Positions 35,104 to 44,042 of a DNA stretch of 64,000 nucleotides are shown here, piece by piece. How positions within the stretch are numbered: the stretch's first letter is position 1; each line of letters begins with the position of its first letter. The stretch lies in contig VEFU01000002.1 of NCBI GenBank assembly GCA_007679095.1, forward strand, positions 124,001-188,000, read 5' to 3'. The translations under genes and the position numbers were made by a program. A model generated the notes under the pieces. The model made no database searches and was not told the origin of the DNA. It saw only the letters and a program-made list of their open reading frames with translations. The DNA is from Paenibacillus bovis (GTDB lineage: Bacteria > Bacillota > Bacilli > Bacillales > Bacillaceae_C).

Positions 35104-35496
35104 TTATTTCTCATTCATTTGAATAGCTTGTCTTGCGAGTTGGTCTGCTTGTTTATTTTCTTTGGAAGGTATCCATTTTATAAAAAATAAATCAATTTCA
35201 GCTGCTAAAGAAAGGACTTGGTCTAACAAATTTCTATACTTTTCATTTCGGGCAAATTCCTTTTCAATTGCACCTACTACTGCACTTGAATCAGATCTAA
35301 CGGATACAATGTTATATTTATTGTTTATACAAATTTTCAACGCATGTATAAGTGCTTGAAACTCAGCTTCATGGTTATTCATTACACCAAGTGGAATTGA
35401 AAATGATTCAACTTTTCCATTATCTTTTATAAAAATTCCTGCTCCACTTAACCCAGGATCACCTGCACTTGCACCATCAATATATACCTCTACCAT
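35104..35496 (-). CDS. ypdQ: RNase HI-family protein (YpdQ-like)
   Basis: 130 residues. All four RNase H catalytic acidics are in place: YIDGASAGDPG, NNHEAEFQAL, VRSDSSAVV and NKQADQLAR. It lacks the basic handle region of E. coli RNase HI, as in B. subtilis YpdQ, whose RNase H activity is reported as absent or weak. ATG 35496 has GAGGTG 8 bp upstream. It is divergent from a second RNase H-like gene. Confidence 0.82.
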   Translation of the reverse strand: MVEVYIDGASAGDPGLSGAGIFIKDNGKVESFSIPLGVMNNHEAEFQALIHALKICINNKYNIVSVRSDSSAVVGAIEKEFARNEKYRNLLDQVLSLAAEIDLFFIKWIPSKENKQADQLARQAIQMNEK

Positions 35497-35580
35497 TAAC
35501 AAAACACCTCACAAATTGATTAATATAAAAGAGATTGGATATAGATAAATTATAAGGAATTTATATAGGATGTGTACATC

Positions 35581-36237
35581 ATGAATGTAAAACTTAAATT
35601 AACATATAAAGGTCCAAAGACTACTAGTATAAATTTCGAATCGGAATGGATCGATGAAGAACATTTCGATGTACTATTACAGGATATCATGAAAACAGGC
35701 AGATTTAATGATATTACCATTCTTGATGAAATGGAGAGAGAATGGAGTATGAAGGAATATGGTAAGCTCAAAAAGAAACAAGAAGTAGAACCTACTAATG
35801 CACACATTTATTTCGATGGAGGGTATCATTTAGATTCCGGAATTGCTGGTATTGGCATAGTAATATACTATAACAAAGGAAAAGATAACTACAGATATAG
35901 ACTAAATGCACAGCTAGAACAATTGGAAAATAACAATGAAGCTGAGTATGCAGCGTTGTATTACGCAATTCAAAATCTAGAAGAAATAGGGATAAAAAGT
36001 CAGCTAATTAAAGTCACTGGGGATTCTCAAGGGGTTATAAAACAACTAGAAGGAGAATGGCCGTGTTATGAAGACGTCTTAAATAGATGGTTAGACAGGA
36101 TTGAAGAACAAATAAAAAACCTAGGGCTAAAAGTTAATTATGAAATTGTATCTAGAAAACAAAATAAAGAAGCAGATAAATTAGCTAGTCAAGCAATCTT
36201 AGGAGAAATTATTCAGAGTCACATGAAAATAAATTGA
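35581..36237 (+). CDS. ypeP: RNase H-like protein with N-terminal extension (YpeP-like)
   Basis: 218 residues. Residues ~1-75 form a separate domain (VKLKLTYKGPKTTSINFESE), joined to a C-terminal RNase H fold with IYFDGGYHLDSGIAG, NNNEAEYAAL, VTGDSQGVIKQ and NKEADKLASQA, so all four acidics are kept. Role unknown; RNA:DNA hybrid cleavage is possible. The start is ATG 35581 after TAGGA; an upstream GTG is too close to that site. It is followed by ypeQ, 23 bp later. Confidence 0.8.
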   Translation: MNVKLKLTYKGPKTTSINFESEWIDEEHFDVLLQDIMKTGRFNDITILDEMEREWSMKEYGKLKKKQEVEPTNAHIYFDGGYHLDSGIAGIGIVIYYNKGKDNYRYRLNAQLEQLENNNEAEYAALYYAIQNLEEIGIKSQLIKVTGDSQGVIKQLEGEWPCYEDVLNRWLDRIEEQIKNLGLKVNYEIVSRKQNKEADKLASQAILGEIIQSHMKIN

Positions 36238-36260
36238 ATTGTTGAAGAAAGGTTGAAGGA

Positions 36261-36452
36261 ATGAAACGTACTGACATTTATAGAGAAATTGATGAATTAA
36301 TTACTTCCTATTGTAATGGTTGTTTTTTACAATCACATTTTAGAAAACAATACGGAAAGACATATTCACACCAATTTTGTATTAAGCAATGTACAATTGG
36401 TCAATCTCTCCAAGAGAAGGGGAACTATTTACTTTCATTAAAAAATAAATAA
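36261..36452 (+). CDS. ypeQ: Small zinc-finger protein YpeQ
   Basis: 63 residues with CNGC and CIKQC pairs flanking a His-containing linker (FLQSHFRKQYGKTYSHQF), a likely single zinc site of the DUF2602 type. It has a GAAAGGTTGAAGG ribosome site. It is in a probable two-gene operon with ypeP; the biological role is unknown. Confidence 0.8.
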   Translation: MKRTDIYREIDELITSYCNGCFLQSHFRKQYGKTYSHQFCIKQCTIGQSLQEKGNYLLSLKNK

Positions 36453-36480
36453 AAGGCTGACCGTAGTGGCCAGCCTTGTC
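36453..36480. terminator. Bidirectional terminator between ypeQ and cspD
   Basis: AAGGCTG-a-CC and GG-c-CAGCCTT pair around GTAGT between convergent genes. Confidence 0.7.
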
Positions 36481-36488
36481 ATGTATAA

Positions 36489-36689
36489 TTAAAGTTTGTT
36501 TACATTAGCTGCTTGTGGTCCACGGTTTCCTTCAACGATTTCGAAAGAAACTTCTGCGCCTTCATCCAATGTTTTGAAGCCTTCGCCTTGGATAGCTGTG
36601 AAATGTACGAAGATATCTTCTCCGCCTTCTACTTCAATAAATCCGTAACCCTTTTCATTGTTAAACCATTTAACTTTACCGTTTTGCAT
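36489..36689 (-). CDS. cspD: Cold-shock protein CspD-like
   Basis: 66 residues, single OB-fold RNA chaperone with RNP1 KGYGFIEV and RNP2 DIFVHF. In B. subtilis cspD lies in the same place beside ypeQ. The ribosome site is a strong AGGAGG 8 bp before ATG. A TTGACA box on the minus strand at 36750-36755 is about 60 bp upstream, leaving a short leader. Confidence 0.93.
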   Translation of the reverse strand: MQNGKVKWFNNEKGYGFIEVEGGEDIFVHFTAIQGEGFKTLDEGAEVSFEIVEGNRGPQAANVNKL

Positions 36690-36946
36690 GTTTCTTTTTC
36701 CTCCTAAACATCAGCACATTAGTGCTACATAAAGATTATCATGAAAAAATGTCAAAATAGGCAATTCTTCAATGATAATTAAAATATACACTACAAATTT
36801 TATCCAGTCAAGGAAACATTCATGAAAATTTCATATTAATTGTTAAATTCAATGTATTCAGTTTTTTGGGTTTGCTCGTTCACTTGTTAAACAACTTGCT
36901 TTATAGTAAACTTTTATATGCTACTGATTGGATAGGGGGGATTTTT

Positions 36947-37387
36947 TTGCCAACTCCAAGTATGGAAGATTATATTGAACAAATATTTATTTTAATTCAG
37001 AATAAAGGATATGCCCGTGTATCAGATATTGCGGAAGCATTATCTGTACATCCCTCCTCTGTAACAAAGATGGTGCAAAAGCTAGATAAAGATAATTATC
37101 TTGTTTATGAGAAATATCGCGGTCTCATCTTGACGACAAAGGGGAAAAAAGTTGGTAAGAGGTTAGTAGAACGTCATGATTTACTGGAAAACTTCTTAAA
37201 ACTTATTGGAGTAAAAGAAGAAAATATTTATGATGATGTGGAAGGTATAGAGCACCATTTAAGCTGGAATTCTATAGACCGCATAGGTGATCTCGTCCAA
37301 TATTTTGAAGAAAATCCGAAAGTGTTGGATGAATTGAGATTAATTCAAGTAGAAAATGAAGAATCATCTGATAAGGAACCGATTTAA
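36947..37387 (+). CDS. mntR: Manganese-responsive repressor MntR
   Basis: 146 residues, DtxR/MntR family. A winged helix ([25 protein letters not shown], split) is followed by the dimerisation domain. Mn ligands match MntR: D8 and E11 in SMEDYIEQ, His near 77, and E, E, H in [11 protein letters not shown]. It represses Mn uptake genes when Mn(II) is high. The start is TTG 36947, six bases after a G-rich AGGGGGG; the longer upstream frame is not coding. There is no clear MntR box at its own promoter. Confidence 0.92.
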   Translation: MPTPSMEDYIEQIFILIQNKGYARVSDIAEALSVHPSSVTKMVQKLDKDNYLVYEKYRGLILTTKGKKVGKRLVERHDLLENFLKLIGVKEENIYDDVEGIEHHLSWNSIDRIGDLVQYFEENPKVLDELRLIQVENEESSDKEPI

Positions 37388-37402
37388 TCTGGTTCTTTTT
37401 TT
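37373..37402 (+). terminator. Terminator of mntR
   Basis: AAGGAACC and GGTTCTTT pair across GATTTAATCT, followed by TTTT. The 5' arm is inside the last codons of mntR. Confidence 0.7.
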
Positions 37403-37471
37403 AATCTCAGTTGAATTTTGGTACAATTACAATAGTTAATGTAAACTTTTGCGAGAATGGAATGGGGATAA

Positions 37472-39367
37472 TTGAACATTTTTTCAGTTGAACAAATTAC
37501 GAAAACGTACGGAGAAAAGACACTGTTTCAAAATATAACTTTTCATATTAATGAAAGAGAGAAGATAGGAATAATCGGTGTAAATGGTACTGGTAAATCA
37601 AGTCTTCTCAAGCTAATCGCAGGGATAGAAGAACCAGATTCAGGTTCCTTTAGTCATCCAAAAGATTTTAAAATTGGTTATCTAGCACAGTCACCTGAAT
37701 TAAACGATGAATATACGATACTTGATCAAGTGTTTCAGAGTGACGCAGCAATCATTAAGTTAATGAAAGCATATGAAGAGATCCTCGTTCAACTAGAAGC
37801 CAATCCCAGCAATACGAAGATACAAGAAAAATTATTCGCTTTACAGAAACGAATGGATGCTGAAAATGCATGGGAAGCAAGTACAAATGCTAAAGTAATT
37901 TTGTCAAAGCTTGGTTTAAATGATGTATCGAGGAAAATTGAACATTTGTCAGGTGGACAAAAGAAACGGGTTGCGTTAGCGCAAGTGCTAATCGAAACTC
38001 CTGACTTATTACTTTTAGATGAACCGACAAACCATCTGGATTATGAAACAATTAAATGGCTTGAAGGATACATAAGTAAATATCCAAAATCCGTTCTTTT
38101 TATTACACATGATCGTTATTTCCTAGATCAAACTGCAACTCGTATCTTGGAGTTGGATAATGGTAATATTTATTCGAACCCGGGAAATTACGAAGACTTT
38201 ATTGCAGCGAAAGCGTTAAGGGAAGAACAAGAGCAACAAGCGGAAGATAAGCGAAGAAATCTATATCGTAGAGAACTTGCTTGGATGAAACGTGGAGCAA
38301 AAGCAAGATCGACGAAACAGAAAGCGCGTAAAGATCGATTTGAACAGTTAGAAAATGAATTAGGTAAAGTTTCTACTAATGCAGATGTAGACATAGCGAT
38401 ACAAGGTAGTCGACTTGGAAAACAGGTATTTGAGTTTAAACATGCCTATAAAGCTTTTCCAAATCAAAAAATTTTAGAAGACTTTAACCTACTAGTGAAG
38501 CCAGGCGATCGATATGGAATTGTCGGAAAAAATGGTAGTGGGAAATCTACTTTATTAAATATCATTGCAGGAAATATAGAATTGGATGCTGGAGAGCTTT
38601 CCATTGGACAAACTGTAAAGATTGCTTATTACACGCAAGAAAATGAACAGCTAGATGAAAATAAGCGGATTATATCCTATATTCGTGAAGCAGGGGAAGT
38701 TATTGAAACAAAGCACGGGGAAAAGATATCGGCTACACAGATGCTAGAGCGGTTTTTATTTCCAATGCATACTCATGGCACATTAATTCAAAAGCTCTCA
38801 GGTGGCGAGAAGAGACGGCTCTACTTATTAAAATTATTGATGACAAAACCAAATGTCCTTCTAATGGATGAGCCTACAAATGATTTAGATACTGCAACAT
38901 TAACTGTATTAGAAAACTATATTGATGAGTTTTCAGGTGTAGTTATTTCCGTCTCCCATGATCGTTACTATTTGGACAAAACTGCAACTCAATTACTAGT
39001 ATTTAAAGGCGAAGGTGTAATTGAGAAATATTACGGTACCTATTCTGAATACTTACAAGAACAGAATGAATATGAGAAAACATTCACAAACAATAAACCA
39101 AAAATAGAAGAAATCACGAAGAAAAAAGAAGAGAAACCTAAAAAGAAAAAGTTATCATTTCATGAACAGAGAGAATGGGAAACGATAGAAGATGACATTT
39201 CTAGCATAGAAAATAAGTTAGAAATATTAACGAATGAGCTCGAGAATGTTGGTACTGATTTTGAACGAGCACAAGAGTTAACAAATGAAATTGATAAAAT
39301 GAATAGTGATTTAGAAGCATTAATTTCAAGATGGACATACTTATCAGAGATTGTCGAAGGCTCATAA
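37472..39367 (+). CDS. ABC-F family ATPase (Uup/YfmR type)
   Basis: 631 residues, two ABC domains without membrane segments. NBD1: GVNGTGKSSLLK, HLSGGQKKRVALAQ, LLLDEPTNHLD. NBD2: GKNGSGKSTLLN, KLSGGEKRRLYLLK, LLMDEPTNDLD. A Lys/Arg-rich linker joins them (KRGAKARSTKQKARKDR), and a Lys-rich region plus coiled coil forms the C-terminal 100 residues, as in Uup/YfmR. Such proteins bind the ribosomal E site and rescue stalled ribosomes. The start is TTG 37472 after TGGGGA. Confidence 0.9.
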   Translation: MNIFSVEQITKTYGEKTLFQNITFHINEREKIGIIGVNGTGKSSLLKLIAGIEEPDSGSFSHPKDFKIGYLAQSPELNDEYTILDQVFQSDAAIIKLMKAYEEILVQLEANPSNTKIQEKLFALQKRMDAENAWEASTNAKVILSKLGLNDVSRKIEHLSGGQKKRVALAQVLIETPDLLLLDEPTNHLDYETIKWLEGYISKYPKSVLFITHDRYFLDQTATRILELDNGNIYSNPGNYEDFIAAKALREEQEQQAEDKRRNLYRRELAWMKRGAKARSTKQKARKDRFEQLENELGKVSTNADVDIAIQGSRLGKQVFEFKHAYKAFPNQKILEDFNLLVKPGDRYGIVGKNGSGKSTLLNIIAGNIELDAGELSIGQTVKIAYYTQENEQLDENKRIISYIREAGEVIETKHGEKISATQMLERFLFPMHTHGTLIQKLSGGEKRRLYLLKLLMTKPNVLLMDEPTNDLDTATLTVLENYIDEFSGVVISVSHDRYYLDKTATQLLVFKGEGVIEKYYGTYSEYLQEQNEYEKTFTNNKPKIEEITKKKEEKPKKKKLSFHEQREWETIEDDISSIENKLEILTNELENVGTDFERAQELTNEIDKMNSDLEALISRWTYLSEIVEGS

Positions 39368-39451
39368 ATGCCCAATGTTCGAGAGCTAGTTATCTATATG
39401 GTACAATCAAGTTAAGTAATGTGAAGTTGATTGTTGGAAGGGGAGGTAAAT

Positions 39452-40579
39452 ATGAAAATAGTAACGATAGAACCGACTCCTAGTCCTAACACAATGAAGG
39501 TAATTTTAGACGAGGAGTTGGCTGCTGGTAGAAGCAATAATTATAAAGCTGATAATGTAAATGGTGCACCTGAAACCATACGAAAGATCCTACAAATTGA
39601 CGGTGTAAAAGGTGTATATCATGTCGCAGACTTCTTAGCGGTGGAAAGAAATGGAAAGTATAGTTGGGAAGAAATCCTTCCAAAAGTTAGAGAAGCATTT
39701 GGAGAGGATGGGCAAACAGCTAAAACTACTTCTGAACAAGTGGATGAGCACTTTGGAGAGGTGAATGTTCAAGTCCAAATGTTTAAGGACATTCCACTTC
39801 AAGTAAAGTTAACGACAGATACAGAAGAAAAACGCTTTGGACTACCTGAGCGCTTTCAACAAGCAATGTCAGATGCTCAACTAGAAACAGACAATTATAT
39901 ATTACTTCGGAAATGGAAAGACTTTGGTGTTCGCTATGGTGAATTATTGGAATTAGGTAATCAGATTGTTGAAGAACTAGATGCTACCTATCCGCCTGAA
40001 CGATTACAAGTGCTTGTCAACAGAGCTAAACAACCAACATCTACACTAACAAAGAAACAATTAATTAAATTAACACCAGAAATGCTTGATTACCCAGACT
40101 GGAAAAAACGATTTCAGTTATTAGAACAAATGGACACACCGACCGTAAAGGATATTCCAGTATTAGAAAAAGCATTAAATGATGAGAAAGCATCGATTCG
40201 TAGACTCGCAGTCGTTTATTTAGGAATGATTGAGGATCGTGCAGTTTTACCCCTTTTATATAAAGGACTTAAGGATAACAATGTACCAGTTAGAAGAACT
40301 GCAGGTGACTGTTTATCGGATCTAGGATTTCCAGAAGCAATGGAAGAAATGAGCAATGCTTTACGCGATAAAAGTAAAATTGTCCGTTGGCGTGCAGCCA
40401 TGTTTCTTTATGAAGTAGGGGATCAAAGTGTTTTACCAGCATTAAAAGAAGCAGAAAATGATCCTGAATTTGAAGTAAAGCTACAAATAAAAATGGCAAT
40501 TGAGCGTATTGAAGGTGGAGAAGAAGCAAAAGGTTCGATATGGAAACAAATGACGGAGGCAAGACAAAAGAATAACTAA
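39452..40579 (+). CDS. ypgR: YpgR-like protein: Nfu N-domain plus HEAT repeats
   Basis: 375 residues. Residues ~1-90 match the Nfu/NifU N-terminal scaffold domain (IEPTPSPNTMKVILD, GVKGVYHVADFLAVER). The middle is the conserved virulence-factor domain of Firmicutes, and residues ~210-370 are HEAT-like repeats (SIRRLAVVYLGMIEDRAVLPLLYKGL, split). There is no Cys motif for Fe-S binding. The function is unknown, perhaps a link between Fe-S or redox state and stress. ATG 39452 has GGGGAGGT upstream. It is 18 bp before brxA. Confidence 0.85.
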   Translation: MKIVTIEPTPSPNTMKVILDEELAAGRSNNYKADNVNGAPETIRKILQIDGVKGVYHVADFLAVERNGKYSWEEILPKVREAFGEDGQTAKTTSEQVDEHFGEVNVQVQMFKDIPLQVKLTTDTEEKRFGLPERFQQAMSDAQLETDNYILLRKWKDFGVRYGELLELGNQIVEELDATYPPERLQVLVNRAKQPTSTLTKKQLIKLTPEMLDYPDWKKRFQLLEQMDTPTVKDIPVLEKALNDEKASIRRLAVVYLGMIEDRAVLPLLYKGLKDNNVPVRRTAGDCLSDLGFPEAMEEMSNALRDKSKIVRWRAAMFLYEVGDQSVLPALKEAENDPEFEVKLQIKMAIERIEGGEEAKGSIWKQMTEARQKNN

Positions 40580-40597
40580 AGAAGGGAAGAGTGAAAC

Positions 40598-41032
40598 ATG
40601 TCAATGGCATATGAAGAATATATGAGACAAATTGTACAGCCAATGCGTCAAGAATTAACAGCAGCTAATTTTAAAGAATTATTAACAGAAGAAGATGTAG
40701 AGCGTTATATGGAATCTGTTACTGGAACAACTCTAGTAGTTGTGAATTCTGTATGTGGATGTGCAGCAGGTCTAGCCCGACCAGCCGCGATTGAAGCTGT
40801 AACAAATAGTAGTAAAAAGCCTGAAAATTTAGTTACTGTTTTTGCTGGTCAAGATAAAGAAGCCACTGCAAAAATGCGGGAGTATTTTACTGGATATGAA
40901 CCATCATCACCTTCTATGGCTTTACTGAAAGGGAAAGAAGTTATCCACTTCATTCCTAGAGAAGAAATTGAAGACGAAGATGTAGAGACTATCGTAGCAA
41001 ATCTTGCGAACGCATTTGAAAAACACATATAA
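40598..41032 (+). CDS. brxA: Bacilliredoxin BrxA (YphP)
   Basis: 144 residues, thioredoxin-like fold with the C53-G54-C55 active site in NSVCGCAAGLARP, the DUF1094/bacilliredoxin signature. It removes bacillithiol from S-bacillithiolated proteins, so the host makes bacillithiol. It follows ypgR with 18 bp, and the pairing suggests a thiol-redox role for both. ATG 40598 has GAAGGGAAGAG. Confidence 0.93.
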   Translation: MSMAYEEYMRQIVQPMRQELTAANFKELLTEEDVERYMESVTGTTLVVVNSVCGCAAGLARPAAIEAVTNSSKKPENLVTVFAGQDKEATAKMREYFTGYEPSSPSMALLKGKEVIHFIPREEIEDEDVETIVANLANAFEKHI

Positions 41033-41071
41033 AAAATAAAGCATTGGGTAAATCCCAATGCTTTATTTTTT
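41033..41071. terminator. Bidirectional terminator after brxA
   Basis: A perfect 18-bp stem, AAAAAATAAAGCATTGGG with its complement, around TAAAT. It is shared with the small minus-strand reading frame at 41074. Confidence 0.9.
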
Positions 41072-41073
41072 CA

Positions 41074-41148
41074 TTAATCTGCAATTGTTAAATATACAAA
41101 ATATCCAATCATTACGAATGCGCCAATCGTTAGAATTATATCCTCCAA
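41074..41148 (-). CDS. Candidate 24-residue membrane peptide
   Basis: Reading TTG at 41148 gives MEDIILTIGAFVMIGYFVYL followed by TIAD: one clean hydrophobic helix with an acidic N-terminus and a C-terminal Asp. GAAAGGGG lies 9 bp upstream, and the frame ends directly at a bidirectional terminator. No family recognised. The ribosome site and terminator are the main support; coding is not proven. Confidence 0.4.
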   Translation of the reverse strand: MEDIILTIGAFVMIGYFVYLTIAD

Positions 41149-41292
41149 AAAAGAAAGCCCCTTTCATCATTCATTATTCCTATTATAACCAAACCTTACT
41201 ATAATTCCATTAAAAACGAAACTTTTTGTTTATTCCTCCGTACATAATTAGTATAATAATATTAAGGAATAAACGGAAGGGGATTTGTTACG

Positions 41293-41898
41293 ATGAAATT
41301 ATGGTTACGTAAATCGTTAATCGTAGTAGTTTCTATTTTAACATTTGGTGTTGTAACCCCTTCACATGCACTTTGGTCAAACAACCAAGACTTACATAAA
41401 TCTCCTCACCGAGATGAATCGTCCAATGTAAATAGCACTGCAAATGTTACGGTCCATGCTGATTTTGTAGAAGAATCTATAAAAACTAGCAAAGAACAAT
41501 TTATTGCGATGATGACTTCAGAGGCAGAGAGACAATCTATTTTGAAGTTTGGACCAAAGATTACAAGAGTAATAGAAGATGAGTTTCGAGATATAATTTT
41601 ACCGAAAATTGAACAAGCAATTGAAATGACAGTAGAGCAATTTCCAGAGGCATCTTTAGAAAGACTCGCCATCACGGAAAAGCCAGCTGGTGGTATTAGC
41701 GAAAAGATATTTCATATCTACGAAACAGAAACAAACAAGGATATTATTCGTTTTCATGTTCGCAGAGATAAACCACCATTAGAAGGCTATACATTTAATT
41801 TTCACTATCATACGTACCATGATCAATTTCAAACTCATTATGCATTAGGCGATATATATTGGGATAAAAATACACCACCAAAATGGCAAACAGTGTAA
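41293..41898 (+). CDS. ypjP: YpjP-like secreted protein
   Basis: 201 residues. It has an N-terminal signal or anchor (MKLWLRKSLIVVVSILTFGV...) with a small-residue cut near PSHA. The body has the YpjP pattern: FGPKITRVIEDEFRDIILPKIE, EKIFHIYET, FHVRRDKPPLEGYTFNFHYH and the ending IYWDKNTPPKW. The role is unknown. It is followed by its own terminator. A TATAAT at 41252-41257 is a likely -10. Confidence 0.85.
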   Translation: MKLWLRKSLIVVVSILTFGVVTPSHALWSNNQDLHKSPHRDESSNVNSTANVTVHADFVEESIKTSKEQFIAMMTSEAERQSILKFGPKITRVIEDEFRDIILPKIEQAIEMTVEQFPEASLERLAITEKPAGGISEKIFHIYETETNKDIIRFHVRRDKPPLEGYTFNFHYHTYHDQFQTHYALGDIYWDKNTPPKWQTV

Positions 41899-41928
41899 AG
41901 CAAGCACCATAATAAGTGCTTGCTTTTT
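41898..41928 (+). terminator. Terminator after ypjP
   Basis: AAGCAAGCAC and GTGCTTGCTT form a 10-bp stem around CATAATAA, followed by TTT. Confidence 0.85.
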
Positions 41929-41974
41929 ACAATTTTTGGACTTTATAAAATTCACTCTATAACTCTATGATTGA

Positions 41975-41983
41975 TGGTATAAT
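41975..41983 (+). promoter_or_regulatory. Extended -10 promoter of the lethal-factor-like gene
   Basis: TGGTATAAT with a perfect -10, 34 bp before the ATG. Confidence 0.5.
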
Positions 41984-42016
41984 AAAGTATCAATTACTAG
42001 AATAGGAGTCGACGAG

Positions 42017-42709
42017 ATGAGGAAAATTCTGATAATTCTATTTTTAATCTTTACACCATTTTTCCTCTTCTCTAATAAATCCGATGCAAAATATAGTGGT
42101 ATTCCTTTAGCAGAATATGATAGTTACCCATTACTTATTCTACAATCGGGAGAAATTCTAGCTGAAATAATTATTCTCCCTGAGAATTTTCAAGATGAAA
42201 TTGCTGTAAAGGAAATAATTGGGCGCCTAGATCGACTACCTATAGATATTTTAGAGAAGGTGCACGAGCATAATATTAAAATTGTGCTTTTTCAAGGGAA
42301 ACTTACGGATAACGAGAGTTTAGCTCATCTAAGAGGAATTACTCCCCGTGGTTATCCGAAAAGTATTGTATGGGATGATGTACCCGGAATTGGTGGGACT
42401 GATCTAGTTTATGTTAAGATTGGTAGTAGTAATAAAGGAGAAGGACATGGTTCAGTTAATCTAGAGTATCATGAATTAGCACATAGCCTATACAATATTG
42501 TGTATAATGACCCTAGTGAAAATGGTCAATTTAAACAAATATGGCAGACGGAAGCAAAGCTTTTATATCCTGATCATTTATATTTACAACAGTATATAGA
42601 AGAATACTTTGCGGAAAGCTTTGCGCATTATTTTTTATCACCAGAAACGCAAACATTATTGAAGGCAACTGCACCGCAAACCTTTCAATTTATCAGTGAA
42701 TTATATTGA
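42017..42709 (+). CDS. Secreted M34-type metalloprotease (lethal factor / Pro-Pro endopeptidase-like)
   Basis: 230 residues. A signal peptide (MRKILIILFLIF..., cut near SDA-K) is followed by one catalytic domain. The zinc motif is H152-E-L-A-H156, and 37 and 44 residues after H156 come Y193 and E200 in QQYIEEYFAES. The Tyr-to-Glu step of seven residues is the same as in anthrax lethal factor (Y728/E735) and Clostridioides PPEP-1 (Y178/E185). Those enzymes cut proline-rich targets. It lies between ypjP and thyA (18 bp before thyA). The substrate is unknown; this is not a full toxin, because it has no binding or translocation domain. Confidence 0.72.
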   Translation: MRKILIILFLIFTPFFLFSNKSDAKYSGIPLAEYDSYPLLILQSGEILAEIIILPENFQDEIAVKEIIGRLDRLPIDILEKVHEHNIKIVLFQGKLTDNESLAHLRGITPRGYPKSIVWDDVPGIGGTDLVYVKIGSSNKGEGHGSVNLEYHELAHSLYNIVYNDPSENGQFKQIWQTEAKLLYPDHLYLQQYIEEYFAESFAHYFLSPETQTLLKATAPQTFQFISELY

Positions 42710-42727
42710 CGTAAGGAAGTGTACTAG

Positions 42728-43522
42728 TTGGAACAATATTTAAACTTATGTAGAGAAGTATTGAACAATGGAACGAAAAAAGAAGACCGTACTGGAACAG
42801 GAACAATCAGTGTATTTGGGCATCAAATGCGCTTTGACTTACAAAAGGGCTTTCCGTTACTAACAACAAAAAAACTCCATACGAAATCAATTATCCATGA
42901 ATTATTATGGTTCTTAGCTGGAGATACGAATATTCGTTATTTGCAAGAAAATGGTGTACGAATTTGGAATGAATGGGCAGATGAAGATGGTAATTTAGGT
43001 CCAGTTTATGGCAAGCAGTGGAGATCATGGGAAACTGCGGATGGAACGACAATCGACCAAATAAAGATGGTTCTTGATCAAATTAAACATAATCCAGATT
43101 CTCGTAGAATGATAGTAAATGCATGGAATGTGGGGGATGTTGACAAAATGGCATTGCCACCATGTCATTGTTTATTCCAGTTCTATGTTGCAGATGGAAA
43201 ATTATCATGTCAACTATACCAACGATCTGCAGATATTTTCTTAGGTGTGCCATTTAATATTGCTTCCTATGCTCTATTAACGATGATGATAGCTCACGTA
43301 ACGAACTTAGAACCAGGTGAATTTGTTCATACTTTAGGGGATGCTCATATTTATTCTAATCATCTAGAACAAATTGAACTTCAACTATCAAGGGAACCGA
43401 GAGCATTGCCGAAAATGAACATTAATCCAGAGGTAACAGATTTATTCGAATTTAAGTATGAGGATTTTTCCATTGAAGGCTATGATCCACACCCAGCAAT
43501 TAAAGGAGTAGTAAGTGTATGA
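42728..43522 (+). CDS. thyA: Thymidylate synthase
   Basis: 264 residues (E. coli ThyA type, B. subtilis ThyB type). It makes dTMP from dUMP with methylene-THF. Catalytic Cys is in [41 protein letters not shown] and the ending [12 protein letters not shown] are kept. The start is TTG 42728 after AAGGAAGTG. The stop overlaps the dfrA ATG (ATGA), so the pair is translationally coupled. Confidence 0.95.
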   Translation: MEQYLNLCREVLNNGTKKEDRTGTGTISVFGHQMRFDLQKGFPLLTTKKLHTKSIIHELLWFLAGDTNIRYLQENGVRIWNEWADEDGNLGPVYGKQWRSWETADGTTIDQIKMVLDQIKHNPDSRRMIVNAWNVGDVDKMALPPCHCLFQFYVADGKLSCQLYQRSADIFLGVPFNIASYALLTMMIAHVTNLEPGEFVHTLGDAHIYSNHLEQIELQLSREPRALPKMNINPEVTDLFEFKYEDFSIEGYDPHPAIKGVVSV

Positions 43523-44004
43523 TTTCATTTTTGTGGGCAGAAGATGAAAATCATTTAATTGGTCGAAATAATGATCTACCTTGGCGTATACCAGCTGATT
43601 TAAAATACTTTAAAGAAACAACTTTAGGACATCCAATCGTGATGGGTAGAAAAACGTATGAATCAATTGGAAAAGCTTTACCTGGCCGCACGAATGTAAT
43701 TCTTACACGTGACGAAAATTTTGAGGCAGATGGTTGTATCATATTTCATACAAAAGATGAACTTTTGAAATGGAGCAAAGAACAACAAAAAGAAATTTTT
43801 ATTACTGGTGGAGCAGAAATCTATCGATTATTTATGGATGTAGTTGACCGCTTATATGTAACAAAAATTCTTCATACTTTTGAAGGTGACACATACTTTC
43901 CAGAAGTTAATTGGGATAATTGGTCCTTGATTTCAAGCAAACCAGGTGTAAAAGATGAAAAAAACCCTTATGATTATGAATTTCGCATATATGAAAGAAA
44001 ATAA
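43519..44004 (+). CDS. dfrA: Dihydrofolate reductase
   Basis: 161 residues. It regenerates THF used up by ThyA. Motifs: [30 protein letters not shown] with the Trp/Leu-Pro-Trp and the catalytic acid position D in [24 protein letters not shown] for NADPH, and [10 protein letters not shown]. It overlaps thyA by 4 bp. Confidence 0.95.
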   Translation: MISFLWAEDENHLIGRNNDLPWRIPADLKYFKETTLGHPIVMGRKTYESIGKALPGRTNVILTRDENFEADGCIIFHTKDELLKWSKEQQKEIFITGGAEIYRLFMDVVDRLYVTKILHTFEGDTYFPEVNWDNWSLISSKPGVKDEKNPYDYEFRIYERK

Positions 44005-44036
44005 AAAAGCGAGCCAACATGGCTTCGCTTTTTTTC
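44005..44036. terminator. Bidirectional terminator between dfrA and yplQ
   Basis: AAAAAGCGAGCC and GGCTTCGCTTTTT pair with a single-base bulge around AACAT; the T run is long on the plus side. Confidence 0.8.
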
Positions 44037-44042
44037 ATTCTA

